DNA of 64,000 bases, from contig OY992538.1 of the NCBI GenBank assembly GCA_963921195.1, positions 54,364,852 through 54,428,851 of the forward strand, read 5' to 3'. This document shows positions 34,206 through 45,719 of the stretch, one piece after another. Numbering within the stretch: the stretch's first letter is position 1; each line of letters starts with the position of its first letter. The notes below the pieces were generated by a model. The model had not been told where the DNA came from. It made no database searches and saw only the letters and a program-made list of their open reading frames with translations. The stretch comes from Pegoplata infirma. Its lineage: Eukaryota; Arthropoda; Insecta; Diptera; Anthomyiidae. The translations under genes and the position numbers were made by a program.

Positions 34206-35768
34206 AAAAATCTCCAAGTTGTATTGTTCAATTTTGTTGAATACATCTTGGAGAATCAATGTTCAATTTAGGGTATTTTTCGCTCTTTCCATTTAGCACA
34301 CATAGCGATTTAGTTTTTTAGCGATTTTCAAAAAATGCGTTTTTTCAACCATTATTGTGTATTTGAAATTGGAAAAATTTAGCTTTGACCAAAATTTTGG
34401 GAAAAGTTAACTAAAGTTCAATTTAATATTGTTCCAATTGACCTTTATTACACAGATTTTAAATTTTACTAGTCCAGGACTTTTTTAACCCATGTTTACC
34501 GACGGCTAAAAACTGAAATTTGACTTTATTACAAAAACTTATTGAAAGTAACTAATACAAAGTTTTATTTAAAAAAAAAAAATTTTTCAAAATTTTTTGG
34601 AAATTTACAATGGGAGTTGGCATTTATTTTCACCTAAAAAATACACACTTTGAGATAGCAGAATAACAAAAATGGATGTAAAACGACAACAAATAATTTT
34701 TTTTGCTCCGAAATTTTTATGACAGATAGCAATTGCATAGGGGTGGTATTTGCCATCGGAAACTCATTTTGGTCAAATTTGAGTTGGCATATTTTGAATA
34801 TAGGTTCACGATATGGTTGAGCAATAAATTTTCAAAAAAAAAATTAAAAAAAATCACAAAAATTTGCCCAAAAAATCTTTACTTGTACGAAAAAACTTTC
34901 AGGGTCAGTATCGTTGATAAAATTATAGAGATTTAAAATTTAGAAATAAAAACAAATTTTCAAAAAATTTCAACAACATTTTTTAAAACACTATTGGCAT
35001 GTTCTTTTTTTCCTGGTAAGGACACCATTGATGTCCTAAAGCATAATTTGTTATTAAAATTAAATTTCAGGATGGTTTTTTTCGTGTTGTCGAGCAATAA
35101 ATTTTCTATGTTAGTGATAATGCTAAATTTTAGATTATGTGAAAAAATTTTTTTAAAAAACTCAAATATTTGGCTCTCTAACAAGCTTTTAAAATGTTTT
35201 CTCAACAATACGTAGAAACAAAAACCTCTCTGAAATTTTAAAAACCGACATTTTAAGCTTTAATACAAAATTTTGTTTTTGGTAATCTATGATATCCTTG
35301 TCAGGAAAAAAGGATATCAAATATTGTTTTCAAAATTTTTTGTTGAAAATTTTTTTAATTTTACTTTATTAATTTTAAATAATTTATTTTTAATTTTATT
35401 AATTTTAAATAATTTTAAATTTTTGCCAAAAAAAGCCTTTTTAAGCGTTTCGTTTTTAATCTGTTATAAAGCTCTATTATAACCAAAAATTAACAAAAAT
35501 CGGTTCTCCGCCAGTTTAATTTTCCATGGACTGCTCGTAAGCTTTATAACGATAACTTATATAGGTTTATATCAAAACGGTTCTTGAGTAAAAGTTTCAA
35601 GTGTATGTCCCACATATGCTACAATTGCTTTTTGGTTATCATGTTCATGTTGATGCCCAATTTTTCATTATATTACCATCATCTTCATCGTCCTCATTGT
35701 CAATATAAACTCATTTAAACACACGTGATATTGATAAGAGTAAATACTTTTTAAAACATTTTGTTTTA
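34206..35768. other. Unclassified AT-rich sequence
   Basis: Moderately complex text with phrases such as GAGCAATAAATTTTC twice (34821, 35092), but no TIR, TSD or domain. Several 60-80 codon open frames here are unlike any family I know and are AT-driven. Confidence 0.45.
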
Positions 35769-36344
35769 TACACTCAAAATAAAATTTTACACTCTTTTTT
35801 TCAAAAATTTTATTTTTAATTTTCAAAAATCGAAAACTTTGAACGCTGGGCACCACGGATTAGTTTTATCCGATTGGCTTCAAACTAGCACCACATAAAT
35901 TTTGACCTAGTAGAAAATTGTAGCGGACATTCAAAATCGAAAGAAAACATTTTTTCCAATACAAACAAATGTGGGTCTAATATCTTACAAAATTTAAAAA
36001 AAAAATTGCGATCCACGGCATTTCGCATTTAAATTTTATGTAAATCCTAATCTGAATCCGAAAATAAAATCCAAAAAGTACAAAAGTAGAACGGATTTAA
36101 AGAAATTGTAGATCTAAATCTTTCTAAACTACTAGTGTATTACAATTAGCTTTTTTACCACTAGGCGTATGAATAATTTTATTCAGTCCTATACATATAT
36201 TAATCATACGCACTATTGTCTTATATACTTGTGAGTAAATGTAACGGTGTTAATATAAATAACACAGTACAACATTAAAAAAAATTACGACTTTCGTACG
36301 ATTCATTCTGGTACATGAGACAAAAAAAATACAAATATTCTAAG
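35769..36344. other. Sequence beginning with a CACTCAAAATAAAA terminus
   Basis: TATACACTCAAAATAAAATT at 35768-35787 looks like a left end of the TACACTCAAAA MITE group; the nearest fitting right end, AAATTTTGAGTGTA, is at 38940-38953, beyond two nested foldbacks. Whether these two ends belong together is unproven. The rest is AT-rich. Confidence 0.35.
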
Positions 36345-38414
36345 ATCACATCGGAATGTTATTTTAGAGACGGTTAAAGTTCCCCAGCTTTGGCCTGTTC
36401 TTGCAACATATCGGTACATAAAACTTTGTGTTCATTACATCTGAGGTGTATGGTGTGTTCAGCAACTTTGTAGAAAATATTATGGCAAATAATTTTGTGG
36501 AACATATTAACCCTCTAACTCCCTCTCATAACGGTGTTTTTTGGCTCTATTCTAACAAATCGTAAAAATCACATTAAAAAAGGGGGAGGGCGGGGATAAA
36601 ATGTTATACAAAAATGTTGTCCATAAAATTTTACTACATATGTTAGAACACATTAAAGCCCAAAACTTGACACAAACACCAAAAACCAGTCAAATTCAAG
36701 GGTTTCCCTTAAGGGTTAATTAATTTTGTAATTTTTTTAATTGATTGATAATTTATGGCAAACATTTTTGTGGAACATATTAACTCTCTAACTCCTCCAT
36801 ATAACGGTAATTTTTGGCTCTTTTCTAACAAATCGTATAAAACACCTATAAAAAGGGGAAGGGCGGGAATGAAATCTTCTACAAAAATGCTGGCCATAAA
36901 ATTTTACTATATATGTGAGAACACACCAAAGCCCAAAAATTAACAGGAACACCAAAAATCATTCAAATTTAAGATTGCCCACTAAGGGTTAATTGTTTTT
37001 GTAATTTTTTTAATGCGCAATCTTGAACATGACCCTTTTTTGGTGTTTGTGTTTTGGGATTTGGCGTGCTATGACGTAAAATTTTATGGGCTACATTTTT
37101 GTAGAACATTTTATCCCCGCCCTCCTCATTTTTCAATGTGTTTTTTACGATTTGTTAGAATAGAGCCACAAAATACCACTATGGGAGTGAGTTAGAGGGT
37201 TAACATGTTCCACAAAATTATTTGCCATAATATTTTCTACAAAGTTGCTAAACACAGCATACACCTCATATATAATGAACACAAAGTTTTATATACCGAT
37301 ATGTTGCAAGAACAGGCCAATGCTGGGAAACTTTAACCGGCTCACAGTGGGGAAAAATTTACTTTTTTGTCCAATTTTGCCTACAGGTCGCAATTCTTAA
37401 CCGATTTTGGTTTTTCTTTTTTTGTATTTTAGCTAATAAAATTCTGCATCGATTTGTCATGGTGGATTTTTGAAAAAAAATTTTGGATTACTTTTTATAT
37501 TTTCCTAAAGTTCCGAAAATTTTCATTTTTTTAGTATTTTTGCAATAAAAAATATATTAGGCGTGGGACAAATGCGGTTAATGGACTAAATTAAAGGTAT
37601 TGGAACCCCTTATCAACGGCGTCATTAGTATATGAAAATATATTATTATTTTGGTTTTTGTAACCAGACAAAAATTCAAGAATTTTTACTTTTAAAAGCC
37701 TATATCCTTAAAAATAATGTACCAATTTCAATGAAATCTTTTTAAGATAAAAGTTTATGTTTTGCTTAGTCATAATTGGTACACAAAATTTTTTTAAAAA
37801 ATATTTTATTTTTTTGTTTAAATTTTACCTTATGGTTTTTGGAATTTTAAAATTATTTTTTAGTCTGTTAAAAAAAAAAAAAGTTGTTACATTGTAAATT
37901 TGAAAAAAAGAGTTAAACAATTTTGCAAAAATACTTTATTTACCAACAATGGTTAAGAAAATGATAAGCTTTAATCTAAAAAAAATTTCATTGAAATTGG
38001 TACTTTATTTAAAATGATATAGGTACTTAAAAGTAAGCATTTTTAAGTTTTCATATGTTTATAAAAACCAAAATAATAATAAATTAATAAATGCTATTAA
38101 TGTCATTTATAAGGGGTTCAAATACCTTTAATTTTGTCCATACAGCTTATTCGTCCCCTGCCTATTACATTTTTTAAGAGCAAAAATTCTAAAAAAAATT
38201 AATATTTTCTGAACTTTAAAAAAATATTCAAATAAAACAAAAAGGATTTTTAGAAATCCACCATGACAGACCGATGAGGAATTTTATTAGCTAAATTTCA
38301 AAAAAAAAAAAGAAAAACTAAAATCGGTTCAGAATTGCGAACTGTAGGCAAAATCGGACAAAAAAAGTAAATTTTTCCCCACTGTGCGGCTCTATAATAA
38401 AATTCCGATGTGAT
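36345..38414. mobile_element. Foldback element with a three-copy interior, split by a Transib
   Basis: The left arm GATCACATCGGAATGTTATT then ACGGTTAAAGTTCCC is mirrored by GGGAAACTTTAACCGGCT (37325-37342), which resumes after the Transib as CTATAATAAAATTCCGATGT GATC (38392-38414). Inside, one ~260-bp segment occurs three times: directly at about 36480-36745 and 36750-37015, and inverted at 37020-37205 (GTGGAACATATTAAC, CTAACAAATCGTA, GGGCGGG words). Confidence 0.8.
37343..38386. mobile_element. Transib-like non-autonomous element (CACAGTG ends)
   Basis: The left end CACAGTGGGGAAAAATTTAC and right end, read inward, are the same for about 30 bp. A perfect 5-bp duplication CGGCT flanks it (37338-37342 and 38387-38391). 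Transib transposons are known for 5-bp GC-rich duplications and for termini whose first seven bases resemble the V(D)J recombination heptamer CACAGTG. The element is palindromic for much of its length (ATCCACCATGAC around 38265 mirrors GTCATGGTGGAT at 37459). No transposase. The other arm of the host foldback shows the empty site. Confidence 0.85.
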
Positions 38415-39372
38415 CCTGCAAAACGCCGACATACGTGTATCTTCATTTATCTCCTCTACCAGAATCAGTCATCGGAAAAAGTTTGAAATTGTTGTACAAT
38501 GTAATTAAATACCGCAGAATCTGCGATTTTTTATAGTAAAAATTTTGTAAATTCAAAAAAATTTTCGATAAAAAACATTTTATAGAATCAGAAACAATTT
38601 GTTTGAATTATTATTAAGGAATCTTAAATTTTTTTATGAAAAATATCTCACATAAAAAAAATATCTCTCAGGTAAAATGTCCTTGAAATATGAAAAATGT
38701 TCTTTAATCTTAGAATTCTGTTCGAGAATCTAGAACATAAGAATCTAAGTTAGATTATGTAATTTAGGCTTTTTCAAATAACATGACCTCTTCTAAATTA
38801 CAAAGTGGACTTTTCTGAATTAAAATTCGGTTTAATGAATTTCATTGTCTAATTTTTATCAGAATTTCTATATTCTCATCCGTGTTTTATTTATTTCACA
38901 TCTCAGCCACTTGACAGATTAGTTTTATACAGAATTAAAATTTTGAGTGTACATACATATATTGCTTGCTACTGACAACCAATGAAATTGAATTTTCCCA
39001 CAAGAAAATTCAATTTTCTAAATAAAAACAGCTTCTTCGACATCTTAAGAGTTTCCTTCATTAAAAAATAGAACAGACTCTTATAATATAAAGAAATTCA
39101 AGTACATTATCAACTTTGAGTGTTGCAAAATGTTTAAAATTGTTACTACATACAGATGTACAAGAGATACGATAAGAGCACTAAATTTATATTTGTATTA
39201 AACGTGTTTAATATGTCTAGTCTTTTGCTTCTTTAAACTCATGTGCAATCATATTGCTCATTTAGTACAATAGTGACATAATTCAAAAACCGGGATTTGC
39301 AGAAAACGCATTTTAAAATCGCAATTCAAAATGGCTTTCCATTGAAAATGGCAGGTACATAAAAAATTAACG
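38415..39372. other. AT-rich sequence with repeat remnants
   Basis: At 38640-38750 it has 'atctcag..aaaatgtcc' words like the hAT interiors elsewhere, and at 38940-38953 the right terminus TTTTGAGTGTA of a TACACTCAAAA-type MITE. No gene. Confidence 0.45.
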
Positions 39373-40521
39373 AAAAACCTTGTCAAATTACAAGAAAAAG
39401 TCTCGTCATCCCATTTTACACACACAAAAAAAACCTTGCCAAATTACTAGGAAAAGTCTCGTAATCCCATTTTACCAATATTTGACAGTTTTCCTTGTTT
39501 TTTAACAAACAAATTTATATTTTTTTTTTGTAATTTTACAAATTTTCAATATAAGTTTACAAAAAAAAATCTAGTAAATTCACGAGAATTCCTTGTAATT
39601 TTTATTGCGCCAAAAAACTGTAAATTTTCAATTTAATTGGTAAAAAGAGCGTAAAATTACAAAATGATTGATAAAAAGCTTGTAAATTGCTAGGAAGTCT
39701 CGTAAAATAGGAGGTTTCAAAAAATCTAGTACAGTAACGAACACTCCTTGTAAATTTTATCGTGTCAAAAAATTTGTAAATTTACAATTTTATTGGTAAA
39801 AGCCTTGTTTAATTACAAAATTATTTGTAAAAAGCTTGTAAAACTACTAGGAATTTTTGTCAAATAGGAGGTAGCAAAAAAAAAGTTTTTTGAGTATACT
39901 TCAGTGTACCAATATTTGACAAATTTCCTTGTTTCTTAACAAAAAATTTTTGAGCGAAATTTTCATTAATTTTTGTAATTTTACAGTTTTTTTGGTAATT
40001 TTACAAATTTCCAAAAACATTTTACAAAAAAAAAAACCTAGAAAATTCACGAGAATTCCTTGAAAGTTTTATTGCGTCAAAAAATTTGTTAATTTACAAT
40101 TTTATTGGTAAAAAGCTTGCAAAATTACAAAAAAGATCGTGTAAAATTAAAAAATTATCAAGATTTTGACCAATAAAATTGTAAATTTACTACTTAAAAA
40201 TTACAAGGACTTATCGTGAATTTACTAGAATTTCTAGTAAAAATTACGAGCTTTTTGTAATTTTACAAGCTTTTTACAAATAAAATTGTAATTTTACAAC
40301 TATTTTGATGCGATAATACTTACAAGCAATTTTCGTGACTTAACTAGACTTTGTTGTAAAATTACTTTGGAAATTTGTACATTTACGAAAAAAATTTTAA
40401 AATTACAATGAAAAATTTAAATTTCGATCGAAAATTTTTAGTTAAAAAACAAAAAAACTGTCAAATATTGGTAAAATTGGATTACGGGACTTTTTCTAGT
40501 AATTTGACCAGGTTTTTTTTT
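39373..40521. mobile_element. Foldback MITE of TTACTAGGAAAAGTC type
   Basis: AAAAAAAACCTTGCCAAATT then ACTAGGAAAAGTCTCGTAAT CCCATTTTACCAATATTTGACAG (39425-39494) is mirrored at 40440-40521. A partial extra copy of the left end abuts at 39373-39419. The interior is built of inverted and direct 'ttgtaaaattacaagctttttacaaataaaattgtaaatttac' motifs, making a highly foldable 1.1 kb. Confidence 0.78.
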
Positions 40522-40621
40522 AAGCGAATGATTAAATTAAAAATCATTTTTTTTTTTTTTTGTTATATCACTATTGAAGTAAATGAGCGATACATATGTT
40601 TATAATAATAAGGGTGTTCAC

Positions 40622-42659
40622 TAGGGTGCACAAAAAAAACGAAGTTGTTAGATATTGACCGGGCCCCCCCCCCTAGAAATGTGCATTTGGGGGTAAAAAC
40701 ATGTCTCACAAAATTTTAGGAAAATCGGATATGGGTAAGACCTGCCGCATCGGCCCTGAAGTTTGAAAATCGAATTACAAGGGGAAAATATGACTTTTTA
40801 TCCATTTTCTCAATTTTTTCGATAGTTTGAGTTAAGTTTGAATTCAAATGGTCACAGAATTGTGATTTGGAGTAAAATGTCTATCGAATAAGGTATTAAA
40901 AACTAAAATCGGTTGAAAATCAGCCAAGTTATTACAACTTCCCCAGGCAACTAATGTGTGTCAGACCATTTAATCAAGGGATTCGAGCCCCATTTTTGAA
41001 ATTTATTGAAATTATCTACTGTAACAACATTTTTTTATTCTTCAAGTCCCAATGTACTAAGAAGATAAATATTTTGCATATTGCGTTTTGCTAACTTGTT
41101 TTAAATAAATGCTAAAGTTTTCTGAAATTTTCAACACTATTTTCAAATCTCCAATTTTAAATTTTTATTTTTTTTTGTTAAAGAAATTTACAAAAATCGA
41201 CTATTGGAGTTTAAGGATTTCTTAAGCACATATAATGGAATAAAAACCCCAAAAATTGAAGGATTTGCTGTTTTCATTTGGCTATTACAGTGATGTAATT
41301 TCGGCGGATTTCGGGAAAGTAGTGATTTTTGGCACTTTTTTAGCTTTTATTTATTTTTTTTGTTTTTTTTACAAATTTCATATGTTTTGGACCGAATTAT
41401 ATCAACACGAGATAGAATACTCCAATTCGCAAATTTAGGGCAAAATTGAGAAATTAAAAATTGCCCCAACTAAAGGTCAAAGGTCAAATTTTAGAAGATT
41501 TTGAATTTTTAAACATTAACTGATTTTCTGAGTGGAAATATATGAAACTACTTGATGTCATTTTAAAAGGTCTTAGCATATGTCTTTTTATTTAAATTCA
41601 GAATATTAACCCTTTGGTGCTGTTGGGGCCTATTCGACCCTTTGAACAAAATACACTTACATTATCTCCATTAAATGAACAAAAATTATAGGCCCCAACA
41701 GCACTTAAGGGTTAAATTTCTAAATTTTTATTATTTGCCATTTAGTTTAGACCAATTAAAATAACATCAAGTAGATTCAGCAAAATCCACCCAGCAAATC
41801 TGTAAATGTTTAAAATTTCAAAATTTTCTAAAATTTGACCTTTGACCCTTAACAGGGGCAATTTTTTATATCTCAATTTCGCCCTAATTTTGCGAATTGA
41901 AGTATTCTATCTCGTGTTGATATAATTCGGTCCAAAACATATCAAGTTTGTAAAAAAAACCAAAAAAAATAAATAAAAGCTAAAAAAGTGCCAAAAATCA
42001 CTACATTCCCGAAATCCGCTAAAATTACGTCACTGTAATAGCCAAATGAAAACAGCAACGCCTACAATTTTCGGGGTTTTTATTCCTTTATATGTGTTTA
42101 ACAAATCCATAAACTCCAATAGCCGATTTTTAAAATTTCTTTAACCAAAAAAATAAAAATTTAAAATTGGAGATTTGAAAATAGTGTTGAAAAATTCAGA
42201 AAACTTTAGCATTTATTTAAAACAAGTTAGCGAAGCGCAATATGCAAAATATTTATCTTCTTAGTACATTGGGACTTGAAGAATAAAAAAATGATGTTAC
42301 AGAAGATAAAAATGATGTTACAGAACATTAGTTGCTGGGGAAGTTGTAATAACTTGGCTGATTTTCAACCGATTTTAGTTTTTAATACCTTATTCGATAG
42401 ACATTTTACTCCAAATCACAATTCTGTGACCATTTGAATTCAAACTTAACTCAAACTATCGAAAAAATTGAGAAAATGGATAAAAAGTCATATTTTCCCC
42501 TTGTAATTCGATTTTCAAACTTCAGGGCCGATGCGGCAGGTCTTACCCATATCCGATTTTCCTAAAATTTTGTGAGACATGTTTTTACCCCCAAATGCAC
42601 ATTTCTAGGGGGGGGGGCCGGTCAATATCTAACAACTTCGTTTTTTTTGGTGCACCCTA
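40622..42659. mobile_element. 2.04-kb palindromic hAT (TAGGGTGCAC ends)
   Basis: TAGGGTGCACAAAAAAAACG at the left and TAGGGTGCACCAAAAAAAAC inward at the right are flanked by a perfect 8-bp duplication GTGTTCAC (40614-40621 and 42660-42667). The arms, about 1 kb each, match closely along nearly the whole length, including the C-run/G-run at 40665/42608, GACCTGCCGCATCGGCCCTG both sides, and CTATCTCGTGTTGATATAAT both sides of the centre. The centre is occupied by a TTAA MITE. No coding sequence. Confidence 0.94.
41610..41711. mobile_element. 102-bp TTAA-flanked MITE (piggyBac type)
   Basis: CCCTTTGGTGCTGTTGGGGCC-type left end and its near inverse GGCCCCAACAGCACTTAAGGG are flanked by TTAA (41606-41609 and 41712-41715). 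piggyBac elements duplicate TTAA and begin CCC. It lies at the axis of the hAT palindrome. Confidence 0.78.
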
Positions 42660-42699
42660 GTGTTCACTTTTGTCTGTGCATTATTTTATATAAAACAAG

Positions 42700-43060
42700 T
42701 AAGAGAATTACAGTCGGTCAATACCGGCCATATGATACCCTAAGCCAGTGTTTTCCGGAAAATTCGTTTCAAGTCCAAACATGGACCTATTGTATCTATC
42801 TTTCGTTACATCTTTAATTAGTGTAGAAAACACACACAAACCAAATTTGAGTGAAATTGGCTTATTTTTGTTGCCAATAGACCGATTTAACTGAATAACG
42901 GGCAAATTTTGTATATGGGGTCTACTAAGTCCAAAAATGGTAAAATTACTTTGGTAAGGCCACCAAAGTATGCGTTCAACACCTACAAACAAAATTTTTA
43001 ACCAAAATATATGTGAAAAAAAAATTGACGAAAACAATAGTGATGAAAAAATATTAATCA
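42700..43060 (+). mobile_element. mini-me-like type A, left part
   Basis: AAGTAAGAGAATTACAGTCG GTCAATACCGGCC ATATGATACCCTAAGCC and the next 300 bp match 19104-19410 (CCAAATTTGAGTGAAATTGG, TAACTGAATAACGGG). It stops where a type B copy begins. Confidence 0.68.
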
Positions 43061-43199
43061 AAACAAGTAGAAAAGTTAAATTCGACTTGGCCGAATCTAT
43101 GAATACCCTCCACAATGCCCTTTTTAAGTGATAGTAAATTTTCTAACGTGAAAAAATAATATTTTTGATTAGAAATATTTTATTTTGTGTAAAACAACT

Positions 43200-43300
43200 T
43201 TTTTTTAGTAATTTTTTTTTGAGTGTGAAATTTTTTTTGAGTGTAAATTTTTTTCGTGTGTATTTTTTTTTAGTTTAAAAATTTTTTTGAGTGACAAAAA
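43200..43300. repeat. Clustered TTTTTTTGAGTG terminal motifs
   Basis: A T-run followed by GAGTGTG, GAGTGTA, CGTGTGTA and GAGTGAC occurs four times in 100 bp, each resembling the right terminus of TACACTCAAAA MITEs. It may be piled-up solo ends or simple slippage. Confidence 0.5.
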
Positions 43301-43389
43301 TACGTTGTAAAATATTTTTGTGACTTACCAATGTTTTTAAAACATGTTTAACGGGTTTCCAACACGTGAATTTAAGGTGAAACTAATCT

Positions 43390-43700
43390 GAAATTCACGG
43401 TTTTGCTAATAACTTTTGAACAACTTGACCGACTTGGCTGAAATTCAATACGAACCAGGACAGGGAAATGACAATATATATGCTTTAGCATCCTCAGAAC
43501 TGTCTTTCGAAAGTTAGTGTGGTTTTTATCTCGAAAATTCACGAAAAACCCTTGCCGAAATTCAGACTTTTGCTCATAACTTTTGAACTACTGGACCGAT
43601 TTCGCTGGATTGCAATGCCAACCTGACCAGGTAAATGCCCATCATGTATACTTAACTTCAGGAGCCTCCGTAAAGTCTTTCAAAAGTTAGCGTGTTTTCA
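43390..43700. repeat. ~167-bp direct duplication inside type B element
   Basis: GAAATTCACGGTTTTGCTAA at 43390 and GAAATTCAGACTTTTGCTCA at 43558 begin parallel blocks sharing AACTTTTGAAC, GACCGA, and the closing CTTTCRAAAGTTAGYGTG. The copies have diverged moderately. Confidence 0.78.
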
Positions 43701-43800
43701 ACAGACAGACAGACGGACGGACATAGCTAGATCGTCTTTAAATCGATCGAGGATCATGAATATATATACTTAATGGGGTCCTAGACCAATATTTCGAAAA

Positions 43801-44096
43801 AATAAAAAAAAAAATGATATTATTGAAAAAATCAATACATATCTTTCTTAAATGTATAGACCAATTTACACACATGCAAAGCCCTATCCTTCTTCTATCC
43901 AAAACAGTTCAAACATTGAACTGAAAAGTTTCTGAGTTACGCATGGTTTAGTGAGAAAAGTAAAAAAAAAAAAAATTTAACAGTATTATAATAATTTTTT
44001 ACCTTTTCGACGAGACCTACACCCTTACTAGGTCATTTGAAAAGTATATTTGGTTATTTTTTTTTTTTGTAGCACAGTGTAATTTGCTTAAGAAAA
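43801..44096. mobile_element. Right arm of the CACTGTG foldback family, truncated
   Basis: CAATACATATCTTTCTTAAA, GACCAATTTACACACATG, GCCCTATCCTTCTTCTATCC and CTTTTCGACGAGACCTACAC match 21330-21540 and the mirrored 18603-18860. It ends TGTAGCACAGTGTAATT, the family's terminus. Only one arm is present. Confidence 0.75.
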
Positions 44097-44493
44097 TGCC
44101 TCCTTAGTGAATACCCCTTATGAACGTACCACGTATTAAGTTGTGTTTCTATTAAATTTAACACACTCATATACATTTTTTCGTATAGCAAATATAAATT
44201 TAGATAACTTTATTATCTTTGTATATTAAATTTTTAAAAAAATATTTATTATGTTTATAATATTTAAACACATGCTTACCAAGTGTTACATAAAGTTAAA
44301 AAAATTAACTAAAAATATTGTTTTATGTTTTAAGGGTGCTTTCAAGATTGCAGCATACATGAAAAATCAATTACTTACTATACGATTAGCAATTATGATA
44401 ATTTAAAAAAAGTGGGATTTTATAAAATTATTCAGCAATAAAAATCATAAAATTTCACAAAGTATTTTTTACAAAATTAATAAAAATGTACAG
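44097..44493. other. AT-rich spacer
   Basis: No supported feature. Confidence 0.5.
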
Positions 44494-45002
44494 TAGGGTG
44501 CGTCAATTTGCTCGGGTGAGAAAAATTGTGATAGGCGTATAGAAAAAAAATAATCTACACGAAATTCTTATAAAATTTCCCAAATAAACTATGGGTCTAA
44601 AATCAAAACCTAGCTCCTGCCGAGAGACATAATGCAATCTTGGAAATGGTGGAAAAGTAATGAAATTTGACAACAGTTTTCCGACAAAAATCTTGTTATC
44701 TCAAAAAATACTCAAGATACAGATCTCATTCAGGTTTTAAATAAAAGGTAATGAGACTACCTTCAAAATGCTGTTTTAAAATTTTTTTTAATAGACTTTT
44801 TTTGGGACGCGCTTATGTAGAAGTTTCCCACAAAAAAATTTCAAAAAATCCAGAACAAACATTTTTAAAAATAATATTAAATCCAAAAATTTTAAAATCG
44901 CATAATATCACACTTTTAAGAATTTTTTGGAATTTTTTTTTAAAGTTCATAAAAAGCAATAATTTAAAAAAATTGGAATTTGGGAAATTTTTGAAGAAGT
45001 TT
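44494..45002. mobile_element. TAGGGTGCGTCAATTTG left end, incomplete
   Basis: TAGGGTGCGTCAATTTGCTC has the form of a TAGGGT hAT left end. Towards 44850-45002 the text (TTTTAAGAATTTTTTGGAAT, TTTGAAGAAGT) parallels 5340-5410 in mini-me-like copy 1. No right end was identified; the MITE at 45005 interrupts it. Confidence 0.4.
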
Positions 45003-45284
45003 TACACTCAAAAAAATAACTTAGTCAAAATATTAGTAAAAGGTGTTGTAATTTACTTCAACCAAACTTTAGCAAAAAAAATTGTAAAAATTTAACTTTT
45101 ACAGTTTTTTTTGGCAATTTACTATTGGTAAAATACAACAATTTTTTGGTACTTTTACTATATTTTCTTGCTAGTTTTTTTTTTTATTTTCCTATAATTT
45201 TAGCAAAAATATTAGTATTTTCCTTGAAGAAATGGTAATACTTTTTTTTTTTTTTTTTCTTAGTTTTAAGAAAAAAAAAAATTG

Positions 45285-45385
45285 TTTAAAGTGTTCTAGT
45301 GTGAAAAAAAATCATTGCAGATTGATGATGCTGCCAACACCATAGCAAAGTAGCCATCCATCAACTGAATGTGCGCTCAAAAATA
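45285..45385 (+). pseudogene. Histone H1 5' fragment, degraded copy
   Basis: The stretch AAAGTGTTCTAGTGTGAAAA, then GATGCTGCCAACACCATAGC, AGCCATCCATCAACTGAA and GCGCTCAAAAATAGGC parallels the better copy at 45720-45912, with two internal deletions: one removes the N-terminal tail coding region, the other the VDAAITTFKE region. No frame is open across it. Confidence 0.65.
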
Positions 45386-45719
45386 GGCTACACAATTTTT
45401 AGTATTTTTTACCATATTTTTTTCGCTAATTTTACCATATTTTTTGCTAATTTTATATGAAATTTTTTTAAAATTTGCCACCTAAATTGTTAATAAAAAG
45501 TTTATAATTTTGAAAAAAAAAAAATTTTTTTTTTTTTTTTTTAAATACATGTGAAAAAAATTAAAAATTCGAAAAAAATTGTTAATTTTTTACAAATTTT
45601 ACCTGAAAATGTAAGAAATTTCTTGTGTAGACTACTACGCAATTCTCATTTGTTCTTCTTAAGCTAAAAAAATGACGCAAAAAAAATAAAAAAAGTGAAG
45701 TGTTGTTCTCTAAATTTTT

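Larger units (their letters stand above)
43065..43800 (+). mobile_element. mini-me-like type B element
   Basis: It starts AAGTAGAAAAGTTAAATTCG ACTTGGCCGAATCTATGAAT ACCCTCCAC, has a short GTCY microsatellite (43701-43722), GACATAGCTAGATCG, and the tail GAATATATATACTTAATGGG GTCC. It then runs directly into the foldback arm at 43801. Confidence 0.7.

Noticed and set aside
35771..38953. One 3.2-kb MITE bounded by CACTCAAAATAAAA and TTTTGAGTGTA
   Set aside because: The two ends match only over the common group motif, and the sequences inside do not pair; kept only as a possibility.
42708..43115. A 135-codon minus-strand frame
   Set aside because: It lies entirely in mini-me-like sequence and crosses the junction between two elements.
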